Assembly: GCA_964422205.1 (NCBI GenBank)
Contig: CAYRAI010000001.1
Span: 62,001-126,000, forward strand
Length of the DNA stretch: 64,000 bases
DNA from: CAZNYN01 sp964422205
GTDB lineage: Bacteria > Synergistota > Synergistia > Synergistales > Synergistaceae
Direction: 5' to 3'
Within the stretch, counting starts at the first letter, position 1, and each line of letters begins with the position of its first letter. Positions 7,041-16,114 of the stretch are shown here, piece by piece. A program made the translations under genes and the position numbers. The notes beneath the pieces were generated by a model. The model searched no databases. It worked only from the letters and a program-made list of their open reading frames with translations, and was not told the origin of the DNA.

Positions 7041-7946
7041 ATGCATACAGATAAAATAGCAGCAGTAAAAAATACCATGGAGCATTACAGAGAAATTTTT
7101 GAAAACTTCCTTGCCGCTACAAAGGATGAGCGAAAATTGGGAGTTCCCGAAAATCTTTTCAAAGCTATGGAATACTCCCTTGATGCCGGGGGAAAACGCC
7201 TCCGTCCGATACTCTGCATGGCTGCGGCGGAAAGATGCGGAGGCAGCCTTAATTCAGCACTTCCGATGGCTCTCGGGCTTGAAATGTTTCACACTGCTTC
7301 GCTTATACATGACGACCTGCCATGTATGGACAATGACGATATGAGAAGGGGTAAACCTTCAAATCACATAGTTTTTGGAGAGACTATGGCAGTTCTCGCA
7401 GGAGACTCACTGCTGACTCAGTCTCTTGAATTTCCTCTGCTCCATATCTGCGGGGCAGGAGATAAGAATGTACTGCGTGCCATGAAAATTTTCTCCTCAG
7501 CCATAGGCCCTTCCGGTGTCTGCGGAGGGCAGGTACTTGACATGGATGCTCACTCCGCGCTTGAGGACTCAGATTACGTACGCAAAATAGCGGCTCTTAA
7601 GACAGGCGCTCTTATAAAAGCTTCTGTTTTAAGCGGAGCGGCTCTCGGTACAGACGATGAGGCTCTCTTGTCGTGTTACAATAATTACGGTGCTCATTTG
7701 GGCTCTGCATTCCAGATAATTGATGATATTCTTGATGTTGTAGGCACGGACGAAGAGATGGGCAAAACTGTTGGAAAAGATGCTGAGCAGGGAAAAATAA
7801 CTCATGTGACTGTGTTCGGACTTGAAAAAGCACGTATAATGGCAGAAAGTGAGTCTGTTATGGCAAAAAAATCTCTCTCTTCCGTCCTGGGGCAAGATGA
7901 TTTCATGATGAATTTGCCTGACTATCTGGTATACAGAACAAATTAA
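7041..7946 (+). CDS. ispA: Polyprenyl (geranyl/farnesyl) diphosphate synthase
   Basis: 301 residues, ATG 2 nt after xseB. It carries both Asp-rich motifs of trans-prenyltransferases: DDLPCMDNDD starting at D91 and DDILD at D228-D232, with GGKRLRP near residue 51. The enzyme condenses IPP with DMAPP/GPP to make C15 farnesyl diphosphate, the precursor for undecaprenyl phosphate and quinones. The two-residue spacing within the first motif (DDxxCMDNDD) is the bacterial FPP-synthase type. Dxs downstream makes the MEP-pathway precursor, so two isoprenoid steps are co-transcribed. Confidence 0.94.
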   Translation: MHTDKIAAVKNTMEHYREIFENFLAATKDERKLGVPENLFKAMEYSLDAGGKRLRPILCMAAAERCGGSLNSALPMALGLEMFHTASLIHDDLPCMDNDDMRRGKPSNHIVFGETMAVLAGDSLLTQSLEFPLLHICGAGDKNVLRAMKIFSSAIGPSGVCGGQVLDMDAHSALEDSDYVRKIAALKTGALIKASVLSGAALGTDDEALLSCYNNYGAHLGSAFQIIDDILDVVGTDEEMGKTVGKDAEQGKITHVTVFGLEKARIMAESESVMAKKSLSSVLGQDDFMMNLPDYLVYRTN

Positions 7947-7970
7947 AAATTAAAGGCATGGTGAATCTAT

Positions 7971-9851
7971 ATGAGTCTTCTCGAATCGGTAAAAGACTTT
8001 AGGGGCCTTCACACGCTCTCTTCCGGCCAGCTTACACAGCTGTGCACTGAGCTGAGGGAAAAGATTCTGGAGACTACACTTAAAAACGGAGGACATCTCG
8101 CTTCATCTTTGGGCGCAGTAGAGCTTACTGTCGCATTACTACGCACATTTAACCCGGACATAGACAAGATAATATTTGATGTCGGCCATCAGACATACTC
8201 ATATAAAATATTAACAAAGCGAATGGAACAGTTCTCTTCCATTAGGACAAAGAACGGAATTGCCGGATTTCCTCGCATTAACGAGAGCCCTTACGACTTT
8301 TTTACAACAGGGCACAGCAGTACCTCTATATCGGCGGCAATGGGCTATGCCAAGACAAGAGACCTTACACACGGCAAAGGAGAGGTTGTTGCCGTCATAG
8401 GGGACGGAGCTCTGCTTAACGGGGTCGCATTTGAAGCTCTTAACTGCATTCAGTCAACAAAGACAAAGGTAATAATTATTCTTAATGACAATGAGATGTC
8501 TATAAACCCAAGGATTGGCGGAATGGCCACGCACCTTGCAAACCTTGCAGTAAATCCGACATACCGAAAGTTTAAAGATTTTATCAAAGAGCAGTGCCGT
8601 TCAATGAAAAGCGGAGACACAATAGAATCAGCTCTGAGCAAAGTTAAATCTAAGCTAAAATCGCTCATTTTACCGGTAAATATATTTGAAGAGCTTGACA
8701 TAAGTTACTGGGGACCATTTGACGGACATAACATACATGAGATGGAAGATGTTTTCAAGCTAGCAAAGGAATACAACGAATCTCTTATAATACATGTGAT
8801 AACAAAAAAGGGAAAAGGATATCAGCAGACAGAGGAAAATCCATCTTTCTTTCACGGTATAGGGCCCAACACGCAGCTTAATGCTCCATATACTGCTATA
8901 AAATCTACGACATCAAGCTGGAGTTCTGCAATGGCAGCAATACTGTGCAAGTTTGCAAAGGACGACAAGAGAATAACAGCCTGCACCGCGGCAATGAAAG
9001 ACGGTACAAAACTGAATAATTTCGCAAAACTCTACCCGTCGCGCTTCTTTGACGTAGGTATATCGGAAGAACACATGATGGTATATGCGGCGGGGATGGC
9101 GGCAAGCGGTATGAGGCCTGTTGTGTGCATTTACTCAACATTTCTCCAGAGAGCTGCGGATCAGGTGATGCACGATATATGCCTTTCAAAGCTCCCTGTG
9201 CTTATAGCCATTGACAGAGCTGGTTTTGTCGGAGAAGACGGAGAGACTCACCACGGTCTTTTTGACATTCCCTGGCTTAGAACTATACCAGATATCGAAA
9301 TTGCTGCGCCGAGAGATATTATAGATTTGGAGTTTTTTGTAGAAGAATGGCTGAAAAAAGATACGCCCTTTGCCATCAGGTATCCGAGAGGAAACGCTGT
9401 TTCCTCTCTTCCCGATAATGCCGACTCCAAAGATAGATCTCCTCAGAAGTGGGGAAAATGCGAAATATTAAAACATGGCAAAAATATATGTCTTATAGGT
9501 ACAGGCTCTACAGTTAAGCTTATGCTTGATGCCTCAGAAGCTATAAACAGATACTGCGGTGCGGAAGTTACAGTTATAGATCTGCGCTTCATTAAGCCTA
9601 TAGACTTTGAAACTATCAAAGATGCCGCCATGTCTCATGATTTGATTATAACAGCGGAAGAGTCATCCCTCACGGGAGGCATTGGAGAAGCGATAGCAGC
9701 TTTTGCAAATAATCTGCCCTGCTCATGCAAAGTCACTGCATTGGGAGCTCCCGACAAATTTATTCATCACGCAAGGAGAAAAGAGCAATGGGAAGAGTGC
9801 GGCATGAGTGTCGACAACATATTGAGGCTCTGTTCGGAATATGAAGCCTAA
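7971..9851 (+). CDS. dxs: 1-deoxy-D-xylulose-5-phosphate synthase
   Basis: 626 residues, normal length. The N-terminal thiamine-diphosphate domain has DVGHQTYSYKILT and GDGALLNG (G144-D-G146). The central pyrimidine-binding domain has ISEEH, whose first Glu is the expected catalytic residue, and YSTFLQRAADQV. The C-terminal transketolase-like domain ends near residue 620. Dxs condenses pyruvate and glyceraldehyde 3-phosphate, the entry step of the MEP isoprenoid pathway. ISEEHMM is divergent from the common AEQHAV but keeps the key Glu and His. The 3' end overlaps tlyA by 11 nt. Confidence 0.95.
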   Translation: MSLLESVKDFRGLHTLSSGQLTQLCTELREKILETTLKNGGHLASSLGAVELTVALLRTFNPDIDKIIFDVGHQTYSYKILTKRMEQFSSIRTKNGIAGFPRINESPYDFFTTGHSSTSISAAMGYAKTRDLTHGKGEVVAVIGDGALLNGVAFEALNCIQSTKTKVIIILNDNEMSINPRIGGMATHLANLAVNPTYRKFKDFIKEQCRSMKSGDTIESALSKVKSKLKSLILPVNIFEELDISYWGPFDGHNIHEMEDVFKLAKEYNESLIIHVITKKGKGYQQTEENPSFFHGIGPNTQLNAPYTAIKSTTSSWSSAMAAILCKFAKDDKRITACTAAMKDGTKLNNFAKLYPSRFFDVGISEEHMMVYAAGMAASGMRPVVCIYSTFLQRAADQVMHDICLSKLPVLIAIDRAGFVGEDGETHHGLFDIPWLRTIPDIEIAAPRDIIDLEFFVEEWLKKDTPFAIRYPRGNAVSSLPDNADSKDRSPQKWGKCEILKHGKNICLIGTGSTVKLMLDASEAINRYCGAEVTVIDLRFIKPIDFETIKDAAMSHDLIITAEESSLTGGIGEAIAAFANNLPCSCKVTALGAPDKFIHHARRKEQWEECGMSVDNILRLCSEYEA

Positions 9852-10695
9852 ATTTATCAGACTGGACAAACTTATAGCTGACAAAAAACTGGCCGATTCA
9901 AGAACCTTGGCTCAGGAATATATAGCGGCAGGAAGAGTATCTGTGGAAAACACGATAATTACAAAGCCGGCCTCAATGGTCTCTCCAGATGCCGCAATTA
10001 AGATAGACGCGCCAGAAAAGCAGTGGGTGAGCAGGGGAGCTCACAAGCTTTTAAAAGCCCTTGATTATTTTGCTATATCTCCTAAGGATATGCTCTGTAT
10101 AGACATAGGAGCCTCCACAGGAGGCTTTACAGATGTTCTTCTCTCGCGTGGGGCTGCAAAGGTATATGCTGTTGACGTGGGCTATGGACAGCTTGCATGG
10201 AAACTCAGAACAGACGACAGAGTTATCGTAATGGAACGCACAAATGCCCGCTTTTTGACAGAAGATATGTTTCCGGACGGAAAGGCTGACCTTATAGTTT
10301 CAGACGCTTCCTTCATTTCTTTGAAGCTGCTGCTGAATCCTCTCGAACCTTTGCTCAAGGAGAACGGACTCATGTCAGTCCTGGTAAAGCCTCAGTTCGA
10401 AGTAGGAAAGGACAGAGTAGGCAAAGGTGTAGTCTCCGACCCTGCCCTGCATGTTGACGTGCTAAATGAACTATCTGCATTTATAGATGAAAAGACAGAT
10501 CTCATGCTTCTGGATGCAACCTACTCCCCAATCAGAGGGCCGGAAGGAAATATAGAATTTCTTTTTCTGCTGGCTCATAGGAATACCTCAGCGAGATCTG
10601 CTAAAATTATAGATATGGAAGCCCTTGCAGCGGAGGCTCACAGAATGACAGCCTCAACAACGGAAGAAAGCAGGATGACATCACATGTCCAATAA
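9841..10695 (+). CDS. tlyA: TlyA-family rRNA 2'-O-methyltransferase
   Basis: 284 residues starting inside the last codons of dxs. An S4 RNA-binding domain (about 5-65, RLDKLIADKKLADSRTLAQEYI) is followed by an FtsJ-type methyltransferase domain with the SAM motif DIGASTGGFTDVL beginning at D88. Mycobacterial TlyA methylates 16S and 23S rRNA at cytidines, and the many homologues next to nadK and recN are probably rRNA methylases too. Some members are annotated as hemolysin A; the rRNA role is better supported. Confidence 0.9.
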   Translation: MKPKFIRLDKLIADKKLADSRTLAQEYIAAGRVSVENTIITKPASMVSPDAAIKIDAPEKQWVSRGAHKLLKALDYFAISPKDMLCIDIGASTGGFTDVLLSRGAAKVYAVDVGYGQLAWKLRTDDRVIVMERTNARFLTEDMFPDGKADLIVSDASFISLKLLLNPLEPLLKENGLMSVLVKPQFEVGKDRVGKGVVSDPALHVDVLNELSAFIDEKTDLMLLDATYSPIRGPEGNIEFLFLLAHRNTSARSAKIIDMEALAAEAHRMTASTTEESRMTSHVQ

Positions 10696-11563
10696 CGTTG
10701 GATTGCTTTTTAACACACAAAAACCTGCCGCATTTGATATGGCAGAGAAATTATGTTCATGGGGAAAAGAGCATGGAGTAAATTTTCTGCTTCCTCCTCA
10801 CGAGGCCTCAGCCCTCTCCGTTCCTGAGACCGCCGACCACATTTGGCGCGAAGCGGTATCTTTCGCAGTAATTCTTGGGGGAGACGGAACATTCTTGAGA
10901 GCGGCAAGATATACCTTTGGGTACAATATACCTCTGTACGGAATCAACTTAGGGCGCCTAGGTTTTCTTGCCACAGGCTCTCCCGAGTCCGCATCAAGCG
11001 ACATAATGAATATTCTGAGCGGCAAGTACAGACTGCAGAAACGCAGCCTTCTTAAAGGTCATGTATGGCGAAGCGGACGCCTTGTGCATGAACTTCACGC
11101 TCTGAATGACCTTGTGATATCAAAAGGCAATATTGCCAGGGTAATAGACCTTGAAGTCAGAGTCTCAGGCGAAATTCTCTCTTTATTTTTAGCTGACGGA
11201 CTTATCCTCTCCACCCCCACTGGTTCGACTGCTTACGCACTCTCCGCGGGAGGGCCGATAGTTCCGCCTCATGTCCCATGTATGCTGATAGCACCTATAT
11301 GCGCTCACACTCTTTACGCGAGGCCTGTAGTCCTAAGCAGCGGAGACAATGCCATCATAATCCCCAAGGGAGAAACCAGAAACCTGATGCTCACTCAGGA
11401 CGGACAGCTGGGCTATGAACTTTTACCGGACGACCGCCTTGAAGTCATGATAGATTCTGATATGTTTGTAAACACAATTCAACTCTATGGAAGAAGCTAT
11501 TATGACCTTTTGAGAGAGAAACTGCGCTGGGGATTCAACGGGATTTCGGGAGAAGGAGAATAG
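10685..11563 (+). CDS. nadK: NAD kinase
   Basis: 292 residues; its ATG overlaps tlyA by 11 nt. The GGDGT motif (65-69, with catalytic D67) and the NDLVISKG plus STPTGSTAYALSAGGP segments are the conserved NAD-kinase signatures. It phosphorylates NAD to NADP using ATP or polyphosphate. Length and motifs are standard. It lies 2 nt from recN in the conserved tlyA-nadK-recN arrangement. Confidence 0.96.
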   Translation: MSNNVGLLFNTQKPAAFDMAEKLCSWGKEHGVNFLLPPHEASALSVPETADHIWREAVSFAVILGGDGTFLRAARYTFGYNIPLYGINLGRLGFLATGSPESASSDIMNILSGKYRLQKRSLLKGHVWRSGRLVHELHALNDLVISKGNIARVIDLEVRVSGEILSLFLADGLILSTPTGSTAYALSAGGPIVPPHVPCMLIAPICAHTLYARPVVLSSGDNAIIIPKGETRNLMLTQDGQLGYELLPDDRLEVMIDSDMFVNTIQLYGRSYYDLLREKLRWGFNGISGEGE

Positions 11564-11565
11564 CC

Positions 11566-13224
11566 TTGATAGAAGAGCTGCATGTACTCGGCATAGGCGG
11601 AATCAAAGAAGCCGCGCTTAAGTTCTCCGGCGGCTTCATCGTCATTACCGGCGAGAGCGGAGCAGGGAAGAGCAGTCTTGTACGAGCACTCGAATTTGCC
11701 GCAGGCAAAAGAGCTCAGGTCAATCACATACATACACAGGAAGATCAGTCGGAGGTTCAAGTTATTTTGGCCGCCGACTTCATAGATAAACTTCCGGAGA
11801 AATACCAGCCCCAGGAAGGAATATTTATAGCAAAAAGAACTTTTAACAGAAACGGACGTGGCCGCTGTGTAATTCAGGAGCACACAGTTCCGCTTAATGT
11901 TCTGTCGGCGGCTATGGAAAAAGAACTTGTAATACAGAGCCAATTTGCCCAGCTGGGCCTGCTTGACCCGGAAAAACAGATGGAACTGGTGGACTCCTGC
12001 GGAGGAGAACCTATATCAGAGGCGTCACAAAAACTGGAGCAAACATTTTCCGACACGGTAGCATGCGAACGTAAAATTATAGCTTTGAAAAAGAAACGTG
12101 CTGAAATCGAAGAAAAGTATCAAGACTCGGATAAACTAATAAGACTCATAAATTCCTTACAGCTTACCCCCGACAGCGAGGAGCAGTGGTCTCAAGAAAT
12201 CCGCGAACTAGAAAACGGTGTAAAAATATCAGAAACCGTGACGGCTCTTTCTGAAAAGATGTCTGGAATATGCGATGGAGGAAGTCTCCTTGAGAATACC
12301 GAGAAGTTAGCAGGAGAAATATATTCAACACTTCCTACCAAGTCATTACAGTGGAAGGAATGTATTGAAAAGATGCTCTCTTCGGCCCAGGAACTTGCAA
12401 GAAACCTTCAGAGACACGCAAAAACAGTAGCTCTTCCCGAGAATGCGGAAGAAATTAGAGAACGCCTCGAAAATAAAATTGGGCTGCTCCGCAAGATAAA
12501 GAGGACACTTTCCCTAACAACATGTTCGTCTTTGCTGGAATATACAGAGAGAGCAAAGGAAGAGATATCATGGCTGAAAGAGAGTTTCAAAGAGCTTGAA
12601 ACTCTTGAAAAAGAGGCATTAAAGCTTAAAAAAGAGACATCAGCACATGCGATGGAACTGAGGCATCTCAGAACAGAATCTGCCGCTATTCTCAGTTCCA
12701 AGGTTAATCTTCACCTGAAAGATCTTGCCATGTCCCATGCAGATTTTACAATAAAGATAGAACATCAGCACAAAGTCAGAGCAAGTGGGGCAGAGAATGT
12801 CACTTTTATGCTGGCTCTGCCCGATCAGATTCCACTTCCTGTCGGCAAAACTGCATCAGGCGGAGAATTAAGCAGAATACTTATTGCTCTTCAGCTCTCT
12901 CTGGATGACAGCCAAATTCCCGGAACTCTTATCTTTGATGAAGTTGAAGCAGGGCTCGGTGGAAAAACAGCTCTGCTTGCAGGGTATAAACTTAGAGAGC
13001 TTTCAAAACGGTGCAGAACAGTGCTGATAACTCATGAAGCAACAATAGCATCTATGGCAGACCAACATTTTGTGGTAAAAAGATTCGGTAAAAATACTGA
13101 AATTACGGAAATAAAAGGAGCCGAAAGAGAACGTGAAATAGCCAGAATGCTTGCAGGAGACGAATCATCTCCCGAAGCGCTGGAACACGCAAGATCGCTG
13201 CTGGACAACAGCGATATAAGTTGA
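11566..13224 (+). CDS. recN: DNA repair protein RecN
   Basis: 552 residues from a TTG following GGAG. SMC-like architecture: Walker A GESGAGKSS at 29-37, a long coiled-coil middle (about 150-370), then the ABC signature GKTASGGELSRI and Walker B LIFDEVEAGLGG near the C-terminus. RecN tethers DNA ends during double-strand break repair. The final codons of the gene contain the -35 element of the following rplU promoter. Confidence 0.95.
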   Translation: MIEELHVLGIGGIKEAALKFSGGFIVITGESGAGKSSLVRALEFAAGKRAQVNHIHTQEDQSEVQVILAADFIDKLPEKYQPQEGIFIAKRTFNRNGRGRCVIQEHTVPLNVLSAAMEKELVIQSQFAQLGLLDPEKQMELVDSCGGEPISEASQKLEQTFSDTVACERKIIALKKKRAEIEEKYQDSDKLIRLINSLQLTPDSEEQWSQEIRELENGVKISETVTALSEKMSGICDGGSLLENTEKLAGEIYSTLPTKSLQWKECIEKMLSSAQELARNLQRHAKTVALPENAEEIRERLENKIGLLRKIKRTLSLTTCSSLLEYTERAKEEISWLKESFKELETLEKEALKLKKETSAHAMELRHLRTESAAILSSKVNLHLKDLAMSHADFTIKIEHQHKVRASGAENVTFMLALPDQIPLPVGKTASGGELSRILIALQLSLDDSQIPGTLIFDEVEAGLGGKTALLAGYKLRELSKRCRTVLITHEATIASMADQHFVVKRFGKNTEITEIKGAEREREIARMLAGDESSPEALEHARSLLDNSDIS

Positions 13225-13249
13225 CACATCGGTTATATTTCCATATAAT
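13221..13249 (+). promoter_or_regulatory. Perfect-consensus promoter for rplU-rpmA
   Basis: TTGACA (13221-13226), 17-nt spacer and TATAAT (13244-13249), all matching the sigma-70 consensus exactly. The -35 overlaps the recN stop codon (13222-13224). A leader of about 75 nt follows, with a small GCTGC/GCAGC hairpin just ahead of the ribosome binding site, which could host L21-type leader control. Confidence 0.85.
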
Positions 13250-13329
13250 ACATAAGTTGTATAATACGCTTGGTGTGGGCTTTAAAAGTCTTATGGCTGC
13301 CCGACACGCAGCGGAAGGAGGAAATTATA

Positions 13330-13641
13330 ATGTATGCAGTAATCGAAACATGCGGTAAGCAGTACAGAGTCACAGCCGGCGACAAGATACGCTTTGAGTC
13401 GCTCCACGCCGAAGAGGGTGCCAGTGTAACTTTTGACAAGGTTATTCTTCTGGGTAAAGATGACGGACCGGTAATAGGCGAGCCTTATGTCGCAGGAGCT
13501 TCTGTAACAGGTAAAGTGCTTGAAAACGGTAAAGACGATAAGGTCATCGTATTTAAGTATCGCAGAAAGAAGAACTACCGCAAATTCCGCGGTCACCGTC
13601 AGCAGTTTACATCAGTAGTCATTGAAGAAATCAACGGTTAG
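13330..13641 (+). CDS. rplU: 50S ribosomal protein L21
   Basis: 103 residues; ATG at 13330 behind AAGGAGGAAATTATA. An in-frame upstream GTG would add 20 residues without a ribosome binding site and is rejected. MYAVIETCGKQYRVTAGD and KYRRKKNYRKFRGHRQQFT are the L21 signatures. It pairs with rpmA downstream. No prp protease gene lies between them, in line with L27 lacking a cleavable N-terminal extension. Confidence 0.97.
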   Translation: MYAVIETCGKQYRVTAGDKIRFESLHAEEGASVTFDKVILLGKDDGPVIGEPYVAGASVTGKVLENGKDDKVIVFKYRRKKNYRKFRGHRQQFTSVVIEEING

Positions 13642-13668
13642 TTTTACTATAGAGGGGGATATTGAGTT

Positions 13669-13926
13669 ATGGCACATAAAAAAGGTCAAGGCAGCAGTAC
13701 CAACGGTCGCGATAGTCAGCCTAAATATCTTGGCATTAAGCGCAGCGACGGTCAGTTGGTAAACGCAGGAACAATCATTGTTCGTCAGCGCGGCACAAAA
13801 ATTCATCCCGGACAGAATGTAGGACTTGGACGCGACTTCACACTCTTTGCACTTACAGCGGGAAAAGTTCGCTTCCAGACTAAAGCAGATCGCAAGTTTG
13901 CAATAATAGAACCTGAGACACTTTAG
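13669..13926 (+). CDS. rpmA: 50S ribosomal protein L27
   Basis: 85 residues beginning MAHKKGQGSSTNGRDS, the mature L27 N-terminus that reaches the peptidyl-transferase centre. There is no Firmicute-type extension. An intrinsic terminator follows at 13950-13980, separating it from obgE. Confidence 0.97.
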   Translation: MAHKKGQGSSTNGRDSQPKYLGIKRSDGQLVNAGTIIVRQRGTKIHPGQNVGLGRDFTLFALTAGKVRFQTKADRKFAIIEPETL

Positions 13927-13949
13927 TTTTACATATATCTGAGTCATCT

Positions 13950-13980
13950 GGGGGCCAATATTATGGCCCCCTTTTATTTT
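13950..13980 (+). terminator. Intrinsic terminator after rpmA
   Basis: GGGGGCC (13950-13956) / GGCCCCC (13965-13971) with an 8-nt loop, then TTTTATTTT. obgE starts only 20 nt later with no clear promoter of its own, so the terminator is probably partial and sets the ratio between ribosomal-protein and obgE transcripts. Confidence 0.8.
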
Positions 13981-14000
13981 AAGAAAAACGAGGTAGCTAA

Positions 14001-15452
14001 ATGAAATTTGTAGATTCTGTTCGTATTTCCGTTAAGGCAGGCCGAGGCGGAAACGGCTGTATGAGTTTTCTCAGAGAGAGATTCAAACCTGACGGCGGTC
14101 CGGACGGCGGTAACGGAGGTAAGGGAGGAAGCATAATATTTGAGGCGACCACCAACCTTCAGACACTTGCCGACCTCGAATACCAAAGAAACATAAAAGG
14201 CTCCAACGGAAGCCACGGTAAAGGCAACGCCAGAAACGGCGCAGCCGGAGACGATATTGTAATACACGTTCCTTGCGGGACAATAATTTATGACGCGGAG
14301 ACAAACGAGGGCCTAGCCGACCTTGTTGAGCCTAATGACAAATTTATGGCCGCAAGAGGCGGAAGAGGCGGAAGAGGCAACAGATATTTTTCCAGTTCAG
14401 CAAGAAAAGCTCCTCGATTCTGCGAAAAAGGTGACATGGGCGAAGAAGCAGAAATACGCCTTGAGCTCAGGCTGATAGCTGATGTCGGTCTTGTAGGCCT
14501 GCCCAATGTAGGTAAATCCAGTATACTTGCATCAATTTCTAACGCGCAGCCCAAAATAGCAAACTACCCATTTACAACACTCTCGCCGAACCTCGGAGTA
14601 CTTAACACAGGTTATGAGCACATTGTCATAGCCGACATTCCGGGGCTTATAGAGGGAGCTCACATGAACAAAGGACTCGGCCTCGATTTTTTGCGCCACA
14701 TAGAGAGAAGCAGGCTTTTGATACACGTTTTAAGTCTTGAATCTGGTGATTTTGACCTTATGATAGAAGAACTAAAAACAGTCAGAAGTGAAATGAGGCT
14801 TTACGATCCCAACCTTGATGAGCGCCCTTATTTTGTTGTGGCCAACAAACTTGACGAGATAGAGGATAACGGGGCTCTGACGGCAAAACTGCGCGCACAT
14901 TTTGAAACGCAGGACATACCGTTTTGCGCTGTAAGCGCTTTAACAGACGAAGGAATTCCAGGCCTTGTAAAGCAGATAATAAAATTCACCGATGCCAACC
15001 CCAGACCTCACAGCGAAGTAAGGCTTTTTGCCCTTGAGGAGCTGCCGGAAGATATTCATACTCCTGTACGCAGGCGAAATAAAATACAGATAATAGCACT
15101 TCACGGCGGCGGGTACAAAGTAATGCACAAACAGCTTGAAAAAGCGGCTGAGCGTTACGATATGAGCCAGGAAGAAAATGTCGCACGCTTCACACTTCTG
15201 CTTCGCAAATACAAAGTGGAACAGCTGCTTGAGGCCGCCGGTGCTAAAGAAGGGGACACAATCAACATAGGATATACAGACTTTATATTCTACCCTGATT
15301 ACTATCCTTCGGATTTTGCAGAAGATCTCACTGAGGAAAACGAGACAGTCTCTGAGACAAGCGCAGACGACCTAGAATCAAGAGAGCCTGAAATATTTGA
15401 AGTCCCTTCTCAGGAAGAAGAGGAAAAAAGCACAACAGATACTGAGAATTAA
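14001..15452 (+). CDS. obgE: GTPase Obg (CgtA)
   Basis: 483 residues. The glycine-rich Obg fold (about 1-158, with GRGGNGCMSF and repeated GG motifs) is followed by the G domain with G1 GLPNVGKS at 166-173, G3 DIPGLIEGA and G4 NKLDE. A C-terminal OCT domain (about 345-430) and an acidic tail complete it. Obg proteins help 50S ribosome maturation and stringent signalling. The acidic tail makes it longer than the usual 420-440 residues. Confidence 0.96.
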   Translation: MKFVDSVRISVKAGRGGNGCMSFLRERFKPDGGPDGGNGGKGGSIIFEATTNLQTLADLEYQRNIKGSNGSHGKGNARNGAAGDDIVIHVPCGTIIYDAETNEGLADLVEPNDKFMAARGGRGGRGNRYFSSSARKAPRFCEKGDMGEEAEIRLELRLIADVGLVGLPNVGKSSILASISNAQPKIANYPFTTLSPNLGVLNTGYEHIVIADIPGLIEGAHMNKGLGLDFLRHIERSRLLIHVLSLESGDFDLMIEELKTVRSEMRLYDPNLDERPYFVVANKLDEIEDNGALTAKLRAHFETQDIPFCAVSALTDEGIPGLVKQIIKFTDANPRPHSEVRLFALEELPEDIHTPVRRRNKIQIIALHGGGYKVMHKQLEKAAERYDMSQEENVARFTLLLRKYKVEQLLEAAGAKEGDTINIGYTDFIFYPDYYPSDFAEDLTEENETVSETSADDLESREPEIFEVPSQEEEEKSTTDTEN

Positions 15453-15479
15453 AAATAACACCGCATCGGAGTGTGCTGA

Positions 15480-16100
15480 ATGATAAACTCGGAAAAGCGA
15501 CGTGTAGGAATCATGGGCGGAACATTTGATCCCATTCATTATGGGCATTTGCGTGCTGCCGATGACGCTCACGCTGCTCTAGGACTCTCGGAAGTTATAT
15601 TCATTCCGACGGGGCAGCCTCCCCACAAAAGTAGCAGTATGGTAACTTCCGCAGAGGACAGATATATGATGACAGTCCTTGCCACAGTTAACTGTCCATA
15701 TTTTTCTGTTTCAAGAGTTGAAGTGGACAGAAACGGCCACAGCTATACCATAGACACACTCAAGACTTTACGCGCTATGAAAGAGTACGCAAATACAGAG
15801 TTTTATTTTATAACAGGACTTGATGCCGTTCTGGATATAGTATCATGGAAGAATCCCGAAGAAATTATGCACTTATGTAAATTTGTCGCGGTCAGCAGAT
15901 ACGGCTACACTCATAAAAGGATGCAGGAACTGCCCAAAGAATTGAGCTCGGCTATAATTCCGCTTGAGATACCTTTACTCGCAATATCCAGCACAGAGCT
16001 GAGAGACAGAGTGAGACGAAACTGGAGTATACGTTTCCTTGTACCTCCTTCTGTGGAAGATTACATTATGAAAAAAACTTTGTACAAAGAAGATAATTAA
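15480..16100 (+). CDS. nadD: Nicotinate-nucleotide adenylyltransferase
   Basis: 206 residues. GGTFDPIHYGHL (13-24) is the nucleotidyltransferase HxGH-type motif, and ISSTELRDRVR near the C-terminus is the ISSTxxR motif. It converts nicotinate mononucleotide to deamido-NAD in NAD synthesis. It precedes an LCP-family gene and rsfS, a variant of the nadD-yqeK-rsfS order seen elsewhere, with no yqeK here. Confidence 0.95.
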   Translation: MINSEKRRVGIMGGTFDPIHYGHLRAADDAHAALGLSEVIFIPTGQPPHKSSSMVTSAEDRYMMTVLATVNCPYFSVSRVEVDRNGHSYTIDTLKTLRAMKEYANTEFYFITGLDAVLDIVSWKNPEEIMHLCKFVAVSRYGYTHKRMQELPKELSSAIIPLEIPLLAISSTELRDRVRRNWSIRFLVPPSVEDYIMKKTLYKEDN

Positions 16101-16114
16101 CGGGGGAGTACTTT

